64,000 nucleotides of DNA from Bradyrhizobium sp. 170 (GTDB taxonomy: Bacteria > Pseudomonadota > Alphaproteobacteria > Rhizobiales > Xanthobacteraceae): the NCBI RefSeq assembly GCF_023101085.1, contig NZ_CP064703.1, positions 3,410,001-3,474,000 of the forward strand, in the 5' to 3' direction. Below the pieces are notes generated by a model, which was not told the DNA's origin, searched no databases, and was given only the letters and a program-made list of their open reading frames with translations. Numbering within the stretch: position 1 is the stretch's first letter; each line of letters starts with the position of its first letter. The translations under genes and the position numbers were made by a program. This document shows, in pieces, positions 36,623-44,266 of this stretch.

Positions 36623-37795
36623 ATGCCCATCGTCAATCGCGTCGCCGAGTTGCAACCCGACATCCAGGCCTGGCGCCGGGATATTCATGAACACCCGGAA
36701 TTGCTCTACGACGTGCACCGCACCGCGGCATTGGTGGCGGACCGTTTGCGGGAATTCGGCTGCGACGAGGTTATTACCGGCATCGGCCGCACCGGCGTCG
36801 TCGGCGTCATCAAGGGCGACAAGCCCGCCGGCAAGGGTGACGTGAAGGTGATCGGGCTGCGGGCGGATATGGATGCGCTGCCGATCGAGGAGGCGACCAA
36901 TCTGCCTTACGCCTCCAGGACGAAGGGCTTGATGCACGCCTGCGGCCATGACGGCCATACCGCCATGCTGCTGGGTGCGGCGCGCTATCTCGCCGAGACC
37001 CGCAATTTCGCCGGCGACGCGGTCGTGATCTTCCAGCCGGCCGAAGAGGGCGGCGCGGGCGCCGTCGCGATGATCAACGATGGCCTGATGGACCGTTTCG
37101 GCATCGAGCAGGTCTACGGCATGCATAACGGTCCGGGCATTCCGGTCGGCGCGTTCGCGCTTCGGCCCGGTCCGATCATGGCCGGAGGCGATGCCGTCGT
37201 CATCAAGATCGAGGGGCGCGGTGGCCACGCCGCGCAGCCGCACAAAAGCATCGATTCCGTCCTCGTCGGCGCGCAGTTGATCACGGCGCTGCAGTCGATC
37301 GTGTCGCGCAGCGTCGATCCGCTGGAATCGGCAGTCATTTCGATGTGCGAATTTCACGCCGGCAACGCCCGCAACGTGATCCCGCAAACTGCTGAACTGG
37401 CGGGCACCGTCCGTACCCTGAACGGCGACGTGCGGAAAATGGTCGAAAGGCGGGTCCGCGAGGTCGTCGCCGGCGTGGCGCAGGTCACCGGCGCCAGGAT
37501 CGACCTGACGTACGATCGCGGCTATCCGGTAACGGTCAACCATATCGAGCAGACGGATGTCGCGACGCGGGCAGCCAAGGAAATCGCCGGCGATGCCAAT
37601 GTGCATGTGATGCCGCCGCTGATGGCCGGCGAAGATTTCGCCTTCATGCTGGAGCAGCGGCCGGGCGCGCTGATCTTCTGCGGCAACGGCGACAGCGCAG
37701 GGCTCCATCACCCCGCCTACAATTTCAACGACGAGGCGATCGTGTTCGGCACCTCTTACTGGATCAAGCTGGTCGAGAGCACGCTGGCCGCGTAA
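36623..37795 (+). CDS. M20-family amidohydrolase (hippurate hydrolase/HipO-like), copy 1
   Basis: A 390-aa zinc aminoacylase/carboxypeptidase-like enzyme that cleaves an N-acyl amino acid or related amide. Metal-site motifs are LRADMDALPIEE, HACGHDGHTAMLLGAA and FQPAEEGGAG, with a dimerisation-domain KIEGRGGHAAQPHKSID and a C-terminal MAGEDFAFML. The start ATG at 36623 is set by the match to the second copy. It is a tandem duplicate of the next gene, both 390 aa and nearly identical through long stretches. A sigma-54-type promoter lies upstream. Confidence 0.9.
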   Translation: MPIVNRVAELQPDIQAWRRDIHEHPELLYDVHRTAALVADRLREFGCDEVITGIGRTGVVGVIKGDKPAGKGDVKVIGLRADMDALPIEEATNLPYASRTKGLMHACGHDGHTAMLLGAARYLAETRNFAGDAVVIFQPAEEGGAGAVAMINDGLMDRFGIEQVYGMHNGPGIPVGAFALRPGPIMAGGDAVVIKIEGRGGHAAQPHKSIDSVLVGAQLITALQSIVSRSVDPLESAVISMCEFHAGNARNVIPQTAELAGTVRTLNGDVRKMVERRVREVVAGVAQVTGARIDLTYDRGYPVTVNHIEQTDVATRAAKEIAGDANVHVMPPLMAGEDFAFMLEQRPGALIFCGNGDSAGLHHPAYNFNDEAIVFGTSYWIKLVESTLAA

Positions 37796-37901
37796 CCCGC
37801 CAAGGGTCGGGCTGCCAAGGGTCGGGCTAAGGCTTCGCCGGGCGTTCCTGCCCTGGCGGCCAAGCTCCCGGGTGGATGGGGCTCTGCGGCAGAGTGTTGG
37901 G

Positions 37902-37917
37902 TGGACCGCCGCTTGCA
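37902..37917 (+). promoter_or_regulatory. Sigma-54 (-24/-12) promoter for M20 gene 2
   Basis: TGGACCGCCGCTTGCA differs by one base from the site at 36561, with the same ten-base GG-GC spacing. The flanking sequence (TGGATGGGG, CTGCGGCAG, CATGCTA) is also shared, so promoter and gene were duplicated together. Confidence 0.75.
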
Positions 37918-37966
37918 TGCTAAGGATGCTGCTGAATGTTCCAACCTTTGAGGCCAGAGAAATCCC

Positions 37967-39139
37967 ATGCCCATCGTCAACCGCGTCGCCGATCTGCAAC
38001 CCGATATTCAGGCCTGGCGCCGCGATATCCATGAAAATCCTGAACTGCTGTACGAGGTGCACCGCACCGCAGCATTCGTGGCTGACCGCCTGCGCGAATT
38101 CGGCTGCGACGAGGTGGCCACCGGCCTCGGCCGCACCGGCGTCGTCGGCGTCATCAAGGGCAAGCAGCCCGGCAAGGGCGAGATCAGGGTGATCGGGCTT
38201 CGCGCCGATATGGACGCGCTGCCGATCGAGGAGGCAACCAATCTGCCCCACGCCTCCAAGACGCCGGGCCTGATGCACGCCTGCGGCCATGACGGGCACA
38301 CCGCGATGCTTTTGGGTGCAGCGCGGTATCTCGCCGAGACCCGGAATTTCGCCGGCGACGCGGTCGTGATCTTCCAGCCGGCCGAGGAGGGCGGTGCGGG
38401 CGCCGCCGCCATGATCAAGGACGGCCTGATGGACCGGTTCGGCATCGAGCAGGTCTACGGCATGCATAACGGCCCGGGGATTCCGGTCGGCTCCTTTGCT
38501 ATCCGACCGGGTCCGGTCATGGCCGCGACCGACTCGATCGACATCAAGATCGAGGGCCTCGGCGGACACGCCGCCCGCCCGAACAAGTGCATCGATTCCG
38601 TCCTGGTCGGTTCGCAGGTGATCACCGCCCTGCAGTCGATCGTCTCGCGAACGCTCGATCCCCTGGACTCAGCCGTGATCTCGATCTGCGAGTTCCACGC
38701 CGGCAACGCCCGCAACGTCATCCCGCAGACCGCTGAACTCCGGGGGACGGTGCGCACCCTGACCCCGGAAGTGCGCGAATTGGTCGAGAAGCGGGTCCGC
38801 GAGGTGTGTGATGGCGTGGCCAAAATGACCGGCGCCAAAATCGATCTGGTTTACGAGCGCGGCTATCCCGTGACCAAAAACCATGCCGACCAAACCGACT
38901 TCGCCACGCAGGTAGCCAGGGAAGTAGCCGGCGCCCAGAACGTCCACGACATGCCGCCGCTCATGGGCGCGGAAGATTTCTCCTATATGCTGGAAGCGCG
39001 GCCGGGCGCCTTCATCTTCTGCGGCAATGGCGACAGCGCAGGGCTCCATCACCCCGCTTATGATTTCAACGACGAGGCGATCGTGTACGGCACCTCGTAC
39101 TGGATCAAGCTGGTCGAGAACAAGCTGGCGGCGGCGTAA
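37967..39139 (+). CDS. M20-family amidohydrolase, copy 2
   Basis: A 390-aa paralogue of the preceding gene with the same metal-site motifs (LRADMDALPIEE, HACGHDGHTAML, FQPAEEGGAGA). Differences cluster in the dimerisation domain (KIEGLGGHAARPNKCID instead of KIEGRGGHAAQPHKSID) and in the C-terminal third, for example PPLMGAEDFSYML. This pattern suggests diverging substrate specificity after duplication. ATG at 37967. A strong terminator follows at 39196. Confidence 0.9.
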   Translation: MPIVNRVADLQPDIQAWRRDIHENPELLYEVHRTAAFVADRLREFGCDEVATGLGRTGVVGVIKGKQPGKGEIRVIGLRADMDALPIEEATNLPHASKTPGLMHACGHDGHTAMLLGAARYLAETRNFAGDAVVIFQPAEEGGAGAAAMIKDGLMDRFGIEQVYGMHNGPGIPVGSFAIRPGPVMAATDSIDIKIEGLGGHAARPNKCIDSVLVGSQVITALQSIVSRTLDPLDSAVISICEFHAGNARNVIPQTAELRGTVRTLTPEVRELVEKRVREVCDGVAKMTGAKIDLVYERGYPVTKNHADQTDFATQVAREVAGAQNVHDMPPLMGAEDFSYMLEARPGAFIFCGNGDSAGLHHPAYDFNDEAIVYGTSYWIKLVENKLAAA

Positions 39140-39195
39140 AAGCGCCCGACGTCACTTCAACTTCGATCGCACATGAAGTGCGAGGTCACATCAAG

Positions 39196-39233
39196 GAAGG
39201 CCCGTATCTCCAGTGCGGGCCTTCATTTTTTTG
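39196..39233 (+). terminator. Intrinsic terminator after the M20 pair
   Basis: A 9-bp stem (GAAGGCCCG at 39196-39204 with CGGGCCTTC at 39216-39224) and an 11-base loop, followed by ATTTTTTTG. It ends the plus-strand M20 transcripts before the convergent PPK2 gene. Confidence 0.92.
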
Positions 39234-39369
39234 TCGCTCAACCGCCACTTGAAATGCGGGTAGGTGCCTCGTCTTCAATGTCTGACGTCGCGATCGAGAT
39301 TTCCAGCGGCATCCGGAAATGCGCAGCCGTGTGTCATCAGCCGTATCCCCGGCGCGCGCAGTCCGCCGC

Positions 39370-40335
39370 TCAATAGCGCTCCGGCACGTACATTTCGGGT
39401 GGAATCGGCCCGCGGCTATATTCCGGGTTGCGAACCCGCGGCGGCAGTACCACCGGCTCGCGCTTGATTTCCTGGTGGGGAATTTGCTCGAGCAGATGCG
39501 CGATGCAGTTCAGCCGTGCCTTCTTCTTGTCGTCGGCTTCGACCAGATACCAGGGAGCTTCCGGAATGTGAGTACGCTCCAGCATCGCTTCCTTGGCCTT
39601 GGTGTATTGCTCCCAGCGGCTGCGCGATTCCACATCCATCGGGCTTAGCTTCCACTGCTTGAGCGGATCGTGGATCCGCATCGTGAAGCGCAAATACTGC
39701 TCTTCGTCAGTGATGGAAAACCAGTACTTGATGAGGATGATTCCGGAGCGTACGAGCATACGCTCGAATTCCGGCGCCGACCGGAAGAATTCTTCGACCT
39801 CGTCTTCAGTGCAGAAGCCCATCACCCGCTCGACGCCGGCGCGGTTGTACCAGCTACGGTCGAACAGCACGATCTCGCCGCCGGCCGGCAAATGCGAAAC
39901 GTAACGCTGGAAATACCATTGCGTGCGCTCACGCTCGTTCGGCGCCGGAAGCGCCGCGACGTGGCAGACCCGCGGATTGAGCCTTTGGGTGATGCGCTTG
40001 ATGACGCCGCCCTTGCCGGCGGAATCGCGCCCCTCGAAAATCACCACCACCTTGAGCTTGTGGTGCTGCACCCAGGTCTGCAATTTTACCAGTTCACCCT
40101 GCAGACGGAACAATTCCTTGAAGTAGACGCGCCGATCGATCGTCTCCTGTGCCGTATGGTCGGCAAATTCATTGGTCAGCGCATCGAGGCGATCGTCGTC
40201 GATTTCTAGTTCCAGTTCCTCATCGAAACTATCCAGCATTTCCGCCTGAATGCGGTCCTGGATCGGCGTCGTGCCATTCAGGGGTAGTTTGGTCATGGCG
40301 GGCTCCGGCTGCAGCGCGTTGGTTCGCGTGGACAT
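39370..40335 (-). CDS. ppk2: Polyphosphate kinase 2
   Basis: Transfers phosphate between polyphosphate and nucleotides. The 321-aa single-domain PPK2 has Walker A FEGRDSAGKGG at 100-110, the lid-type DRSWYNRAGVERV near 166 and SPMDVESRSRWEQY. About 60 acidic residues precede the kinase core (LDSFDEELELEIDDDRLD). The GDP- or ADP-preferring class cannot be told by eye. It is convergent with the M20 gene. Upstream on the same strand is a decayed PiT phosphate transporter fragment. Confidence 0.92.
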   Translation of the reverse strand: MSTRTNALQPEPAMTKLPLNGTTPIQDRIQAEMLDSFDEELELEIDDDRLDALTNEFADHTAQETIDRRVYFKELFRLQGELVKLQTWVQHHKLKVVVIFEGRDSAGKGGVIKRITQRLNPRVCHVAALPAPNERERTQWYFQRYVSHLPAGGEIVLFDRSWYNRAGVERVMGFCTEDEVEEFFRSAPEFERMLVRSGIILIKYWFSITDEEQYLRFTMRIHDPLKQWKLSPMDVESRSRWEQYTKAKEAMLERTHIPEAPWYLVEADDKKKARLNCIAHLLEQIPHQEIKREPVVLPPRVRNPEYSRGPIPPEMYVPERY

Positions 40336-40426
40336 CGATGCCCTGCCGTAATCATCGGTCAGGGTACCCTGCGGAAAGCAGAAGGCTGGAGTTTGGTTCC
40401 GGCGTCCGTCGGGGCTGCCGATGGCG

Positions 40427-40628
40427 TCAGAACAGGATCGAGAACAGCACGTAGAGACTTGCCGAGAGGCAGATCGCGGCCGGCAGCGTCAGCATCCACG
40501 CCATCAGGAGGTTGCGAATGTCGCCATCTGCTGGCCCGAGCCGTTGGCCGCCTCGTGCCGGCGACGCCGGATGACAGCACATGGGTGGTGGAGAGGTGAA
40601 GCGATGCCGCTTGAACCAGTTTGTTAGT
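40427..40628 (-). pseudogene. C-terminal remnant of a PiT-family inorganic phosphate transporter
   Basis: Reading the minus strand in three frames recovers the conserved end of PiT transporters: KLVQAASLHLSTTHVL then SSGVAGT, next AANGSGQQMATF in a second frame, then LLMAWMLTLPAAICLSASLY and a hydrophobic tail to a TGA at 40427-40429. Two frameshifts split these pieces, and an upstream in-frame TGA (40629-40631) cuts the fragment. The rest of the gene is absent. No continuous ORF covers it, so it would be missed by gene callers. The neighbour PPK2 makes a former phosphate/polyphosphate pair plausible. Confidence 0.8.
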
Positions 40629-40752
40629 TCAGGGTTGATCGTCCGCTACAAAAATTTAATTGCGCTGTCGGGCGCCGGCCCCCTCCATCCGTCCTTGGCA
40701 CAGAAGGGCCGCGCGCGTGCGGCCGAATATCAGATAGAGGAAGGCCGCACCG

Positions 40753-41223
40753 ATGAAGGTCACGCAGCATCTCTGGTTTGAGAAGGACATGGAGGCCGCG
40801 ATCGGCTTCTACACCTCGCTCGTCCGTGGCTCATCGGTCGACTGGGTTTCGTCCCTGCCTGCCGAGAGCCCGAGTGGTCCCGCGGGCAGCGTCAAGATCG
40901 CAGCCTTCAGCCTGGGCGACCAGCGCTACATGGCGATCGAGGCTGGCCCCCTCGACCCGTTCAACCACAGCTTTTCGATCATGGTCGAATGCGACACGCA
41001 GGCCGAGATCGACCGCTTGTGGGATGCCTTGAAGGAGGGCGGCTGGATCGAGCAATGCGGCTGGCTGCAGGATCGATGGGGCCTCTCCTGGCAGATCGCA
41101 CCCAGGCGGCTCGGTGAATTGATAAATGATCCCGACCGCGACAAGGCCAGGCGCGTCGCGGAGGCCATGCTGAAGATGGTCAAGTTCGATATTGCAGAAC
41201 TGGAGGCCGCGGCGAGGGGTTAG
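40753..41223 (+). CDS. VOC-family protein (PhnB-like)
   Basis: A 156-aa protein of the vicinal oxygen chelate fold, PhnB/3-demethylubiquinone-methyltransferase-like subgroup. Typical motifs are QHLWFEKDMEAAIGFYTSLV, FSLGDQRYMAIEAGP, FNHSFSIMVECDTQAEIDRLW and CGWLQDRWGLSWQIAPR. These proteins are usually assigned no firm activity. ATG at 40753. It stands alone. Confidence 0.88.
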   Translation: MKVTQHLWFEKDMEAAIGFYTSLVRGSSVDWVSSLPAESPSGPAGSVKIAAFSLGDQRYMAIEAGPLDPFNHSFSIMVECDTQAEIDRLWDALKEGGWIEQCGWLQDRWGLSWQIAPRRLGELINDPDRDKARRVAEAMLKMVKFDIAELEAAARG

Positions 41224-41543
41224 AAGCCCGCGTTATTTGCCGCTGGGATGGATTTGTTCGGCTGGCGGATAGAACGCCGGGCGGGACGCGCGCTGCGGCG
41301 CCACAAGGCGAGAGGAAGAACGCCACAAGGCAAGAGGAAGAGTGGGTCGCGCGCTGCACGGCGCCGGGGCTGAAGGGGTACCGCGCAGCGCGTCGACCGT
41401 ATGGGAGCGCCATGGCGTGACCAGACGTCCCACATTCCCTTGAGAATGCGATTGTGTAATCCATCAATTAATGGTTGCAGATGGGATTGTCAATTTTTCC
41501 CGTGATATTTCACCAGATATTGCGGCTGCCGGGTTGGCAGGAT
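41224..41543. other. Intergenic region with a 22-bp tandem repeat
   Basis: About 320 bases between the VOC gene and the glycosylase gene (convergent). A 22-bp unit occurs twice in tandem at 41299-41320 and 41321-41342, two mismatches apart. AT content rises near 41440-41520. No gene or clear terminator was seen. Confidence 0.5.
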
Positions 41544-42989
41544 TTAGGCCGCATGTGCCGATTTTCGTAGCATGTCGGCGGCGATTTTGAGATCTTGAAC
41601 GAAACGCCGGAATTCCCGTGCCTTGGCATCGGCATCGGGCAATCGCAACAGATAGGATGGGTGCACCGTCACCAGCGCCCTTGTGCCGTCGTCGAGATCG
41701 ATCGGGTGGCCGCGGTTCTTGTTGATCGGCGTGATTTTCCCGAACACGCTTTGCGCCGCGGTGGCGCCCATTGCCACCACCAGATCGGGTTTGATCGCGG
41801 CCAGTTCCCGTTCGTACCACTGCCGGCAGGCCTTGATTTCCGGCGTGTTCGGCTTCTGGTGCAGGCGGATTTTTCCGCGCGGCACGAATTTGAAATGCTT
41901 CACCGCATTGGTGACGTAAACTTTGCGGCGATCGATCCCGGCTTCTTCCAGCGCGCGGTCGAGCATTTGGCCCGCAGGCCCGACGAATGGTTTGCCGGCG
42001 AGATCTTCCTTGTCGCCCGGCTGCTCGCCGACCAGCATGATCCGCGCTGTTTGCTGACCCTCGCCGAACACGGTCTGGGTGGCGTCTTTCCAGAGCGGGC
42101 AGGCGCGGCAGTCGGCGGCTTCTTCACGCAGCGTTTCGATATCGTCAGCCTGTTTGCGGACCATTTCGTTTGCCTCAGGCGGTTCCAGCCGCTTCTGCGG
42201 CTTGTGCGGTTCGGTTGCCGCGTTCGCGATCATCGCGCTTGCGGTGCGCCCGGCGTCTTCGATCAGGGGTTTAATCATCGAGGCCTCCGGCAGGTTCCGC
42301 CAGTATTTCCGGGGCATTTCCTTACGCATGGCCTGCACTTTCAGTCGCGCCGGATTGAAAATGCTGGTGTGATAACGCCGCCAGGTTTCCTCCAGCCGAT
42401 CCGCCGTCGGGGCCTCGCTTTTGGCTACGCCCGGCGTGATCGAGACGGCATGGCCGTCCCAATGCGCGCAGACATCGGGCGTGAGGATCGACCAGGGCAT
42501 GTCGGCGAAACGCCGCGCGAAGAACGGCGCGGCCAGTTCGACGATGTGGTGCTCCGGCTCGAACCAGGCGACGAAGTGCGATTTTTGCTCGCGGCCGACT
42601 TCGCGGAAGCGGACAAAGGCATGCATTTTGTGCTCGTCGCGGCGTACGGCCTTCGCCATCGCAGCGACCTGCGCCACGTCGGGATCGGTCGCGATATCAA
42701 GCAGATCGTGATGAGTTCGCAACCGCCACAGCAGGCGATAGAGCAGGGCGAACCGCTCGGGGTTGCGGTGCAGGACCGCGATGTCAGCCAGTTCAACGAA
42801 TTTGGCAGGGACGTTGAACGTGCCGTCTGGTGGCGCAAGTGGCGGCGCCGACGGCTCGAACAGTTCGGGCGCATCATCAGCCACGCGCCAGCTCACGTCG
42901 GAGGGTTTTACATTATTCAGCGCCAGCGCGCGGGCGGTTTTGCGCCAGCCGTCGAAATCGGTTTCGCCGTCGAGGGTGATGTGGTGCAT
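41544..42989 (-). CDS. UdgX-type uracil-DNA glycosylase fused to an N-terminal DUF4130 domain
   Basis: A two-domain 481-aa DNA repair protein. The N-terminal part (about 1-240, DGETDFDGWRKTARALA to PRKYWRNLPEA) is the DUF4130 'probable DNA metabolism' domain. The C-terminal UDG domain has a CRACPLW iron-sulfur cysteine pair, the water-activating motif VGEQPGDKEDLAGKPFVGPAG, the KIRLHQKP loop and HPSYLLR. The His in KIRLH matches the residue that covalently links UdgX to uracil-containing DNA. ATG at 42989 is set by GGGGAGGAGAAA. A longer frame to 43139 reads through a palindromic repeat and is spurious. Confidence 0.88.
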   Translation of the reverse strand: MHHITLDGETDFDGWRKTARALALNNVKPSDVSWRVADDAPELFEPSAPPLAPPDGTFNVPAKFVELADIAVLHRNPERFALLYRLLWRLRTHHDLLDIATDPDVAQVAAMAKAVRRDEHKMHAFVRFREVGREQKSHFVAWFEPEHHIVELAAPFFARRFADMPWSILTPDVCAHWDGHAVSITPGVAKSEAPTADRLEETWRRYHTSIFNPARLKVQAMRKEMPRKYWRNLPEASMIKPLIEDAGRTASAMIANAATEPHKPQKRLEPPEANEMVRKQADDIETLREEAADCRACPLWKDATQTVFGEGQQTARIMLVGEQPGDKEDLAGKPFVGPAGQMLDRALEEAGIDRRKVYVTNAVKHFKFVPRGKIRLHQKPNTPEIKACRQWYERELAAIKPDLVVAMGATAAQSVFGKITPINKNRGHPIDLDDGTRALVTVHPSYLLRLPDADAKAREFRRFVQDLKIAADMLRKSAHAA

Positions 42990-43001
42990 TTTCTCCTCCC
43001 C

Positions 43002-43110
43002 GTCATTGCGAGCGAAGCGAAGCAATCCATTTCTCCACTTGTTGAGGCATGGATTGCTTCGTCGCTTCGCTCCCTTGCGCAAACGCTTCGCGTTTGTCGC
43101 AGGCAATGAC
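43002..43110. repeat. Palindromic repeat, GTCATTGCGAGC type
   Basis: It starts GTCATTGCGAGCGAAGCG and ends GGCAATGAC, with inner arms AAGCAATCCAT and ATGGATTGCTT. It carries an extra TTGCGCAAACGCTTCGCG insertion relative to the copy at 56549-56624. It lies just upstream of the glycosylase ATG. Confidence 0.8.
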
Positions 43111-43128
43111 GGCCGTGGTCGGCTGTGG

Positions 43129-43308
43129 TCAAAACCCAAATTCCAATTGCGCCGCCTTTGGCTTGAACCGCTCCTTCAGCCCTGCGCCATCCAGCAGATG
43201 CAACAAGGGCCCGTGATCGCTGAGCACGATGAACGGCAGCGCCTTCTGGAGGATGCCGCGTACGAGGTTGGAATCCGCCAGGGTTTCCAGCTTACGTTGC
43301 ACGGCCAT
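43129..43308 (-). CDS. Possible small hypothetical protein
   Basis: A 59-aa ORF starting MAVQRKLETLADSNLVRGIL and ending with KAAQLEFGF. ATG at 43308 is preceded by AAAGGGA at good spacing. The product has a plausible amphipathic helical composition but no recognised domain. The frame is open further upstream into imuA antisense, which is spurious. It sits between the repeat upstream of the glycosylase and the SOS box of imuA. Confidence 0.45.
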   Translation of the reverse strand: MAVQRKLETLADSNLVRGILQKALPFIVLSDHGPLLHLLDGAGLKERFKPKAAQLEFGF

Positions 43309-43390
43309 CGTTGAATCCCTTTGATTCCATTCATGAATTACCAAAGCGTCGATCTCGATTGACTCTGCCAGTCCGGTTAGCTTTATATTA

Positions 43391-43405
43391 GAACATATCA
43401 TGAAC
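43391..43405 (+). promoter_or_regulatory. LexA (SOS) box upstream of imuA
   Basis: GAACATATCATGAAC fits the alphaproteobacterial LexA site GAAC-N7-GAAC (complement GTTC-N7-GTTC) exactly. It lies 66 bases before the imuA ATG in an AT-rich promoter-like stretch (TTTATATTAG), as expected for the DNA-damage-induced imuA-imuB-dnaE2 operon. Confidence 0.88.
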
Positions 43406-43471
43406 AAATGAGCCAGCCGCGGGTTCACTAGGAAAAAGCGGTAAAGGCCAAAATTCCCAGAGGAGCGGGGC

Positions 43472-44266
43472 ATGAGCACCGCACACACAAGCACGCTTGC
43501 GAATTTGCGAGGGCGCATCGAGCGGATCGAGACGCATGGCGATGCGCATGATCTCAACAAGGTCGCGCTCGGCCATGCGGCAGCGGATGCGACGCTGCAG
43601 GGCGGTCTTGCGATCGCAGTGGTGCATGAAGTGTTCGCCGAGGGCCATCAGAGCGCGGCGGCAACCGGCTTCATCGCAGGGCTCGCGGGAAGGGTATCGC
43701 CACGCCGGCCGCTGGTCTGGGTGCGGCAGGATTTTTCGGAAATCGAATCCGGTGCGCTGTCGATGAGCGGGCTTTGCGAACTGGGTCTCGATCCGCGGCT
43801 GCTCGTGACGGTGCGCGCCCCGGACACCGACGCCGCGTTGCGGACCGCCGCCGACGCGCTGGCCTGCGATGCGCTCGGCGCCGTCGTGCTGGAAGTCTGG
43901 GGGCAGGCCCGCCAGCTCGATCTCGTCGCCAGCCGCAAACTTACATTGGCCGCGGCAGCCTCCGGCGTCACCGCATTGCTGCTGCGGATGGCCGCGGAGC
44001 CGCGGCCTTCGACCGCGGAGACAAGATGGATAGTGCGCGCGGCGCATTCGCCGCCGGCGTCACACTGGGGTGCGTGGGGCGCGCCCGTCTTCGACGCGCA
44101 ACTGGTTCGTAACCGTCATGGCCCGGTCGGCCGCTGGATCATGGAATGGAAATGTGATGAGTGCCTTTTCAGCGAACCGTCGGCGTATCCTCAGCCTGTG
44201 GCTGCCACGCCTGCCCATCGACCGCATCAAACGCAAGCTTACGCAGGACAGCGTCGCGCTGGGTGA
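43472..44266 (+). CDS. imuA: ImuA, SOS mutagenesis accessory protein
   Basis: First gene of the SOS mutasome cassette, RecA/SulA-related in fold. The 264-aa product has LRGRIERIE, GLAIAVVHEVFAEGHQSAA, RPLVWVRQDFSEIESG, then LCELGLDPRLLVTVRAPD and a C-terminal GRWIMEWKCDECLFSEP. ATG at 43472 follows GGAGCGGGG. Its last 110 bases overlap the imuB start in another frame. Damage induction is predicted by the LexA box at 43391. Confidence 0.9.
   Translation: MSTAHTSTLANLRGRIERIETHGDAHDLNKVALGHAAADATLQGGLAIAVVHEVFAEGHQSAAATGFIAGLAGRVSPRRPLVWVRQDFSEIESGALSMSGLCELGLDPRLLVTVRAPDTDAALRTAADALACDALGAVVLEVWGQARQLDLVASRKLTLAAAASGVTALLLRMAAEPRPSTAETRWIVRAAHSPPASHWGAWGAPVFDAQLVRNRHGPVGRWIMEWKCDECLFSEPSAYPQPVAATPAHRPHQTQAYAGQRRAG

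Noticed and set aside
36386..38569. A 727-aa open frame antisense to both M20 genes
   Set aside because: It mirrors the duplicated M20 coding regions, is rich in His/Asp/Arg as expected of a high-GC shadow frame, and has no recognisable domain.
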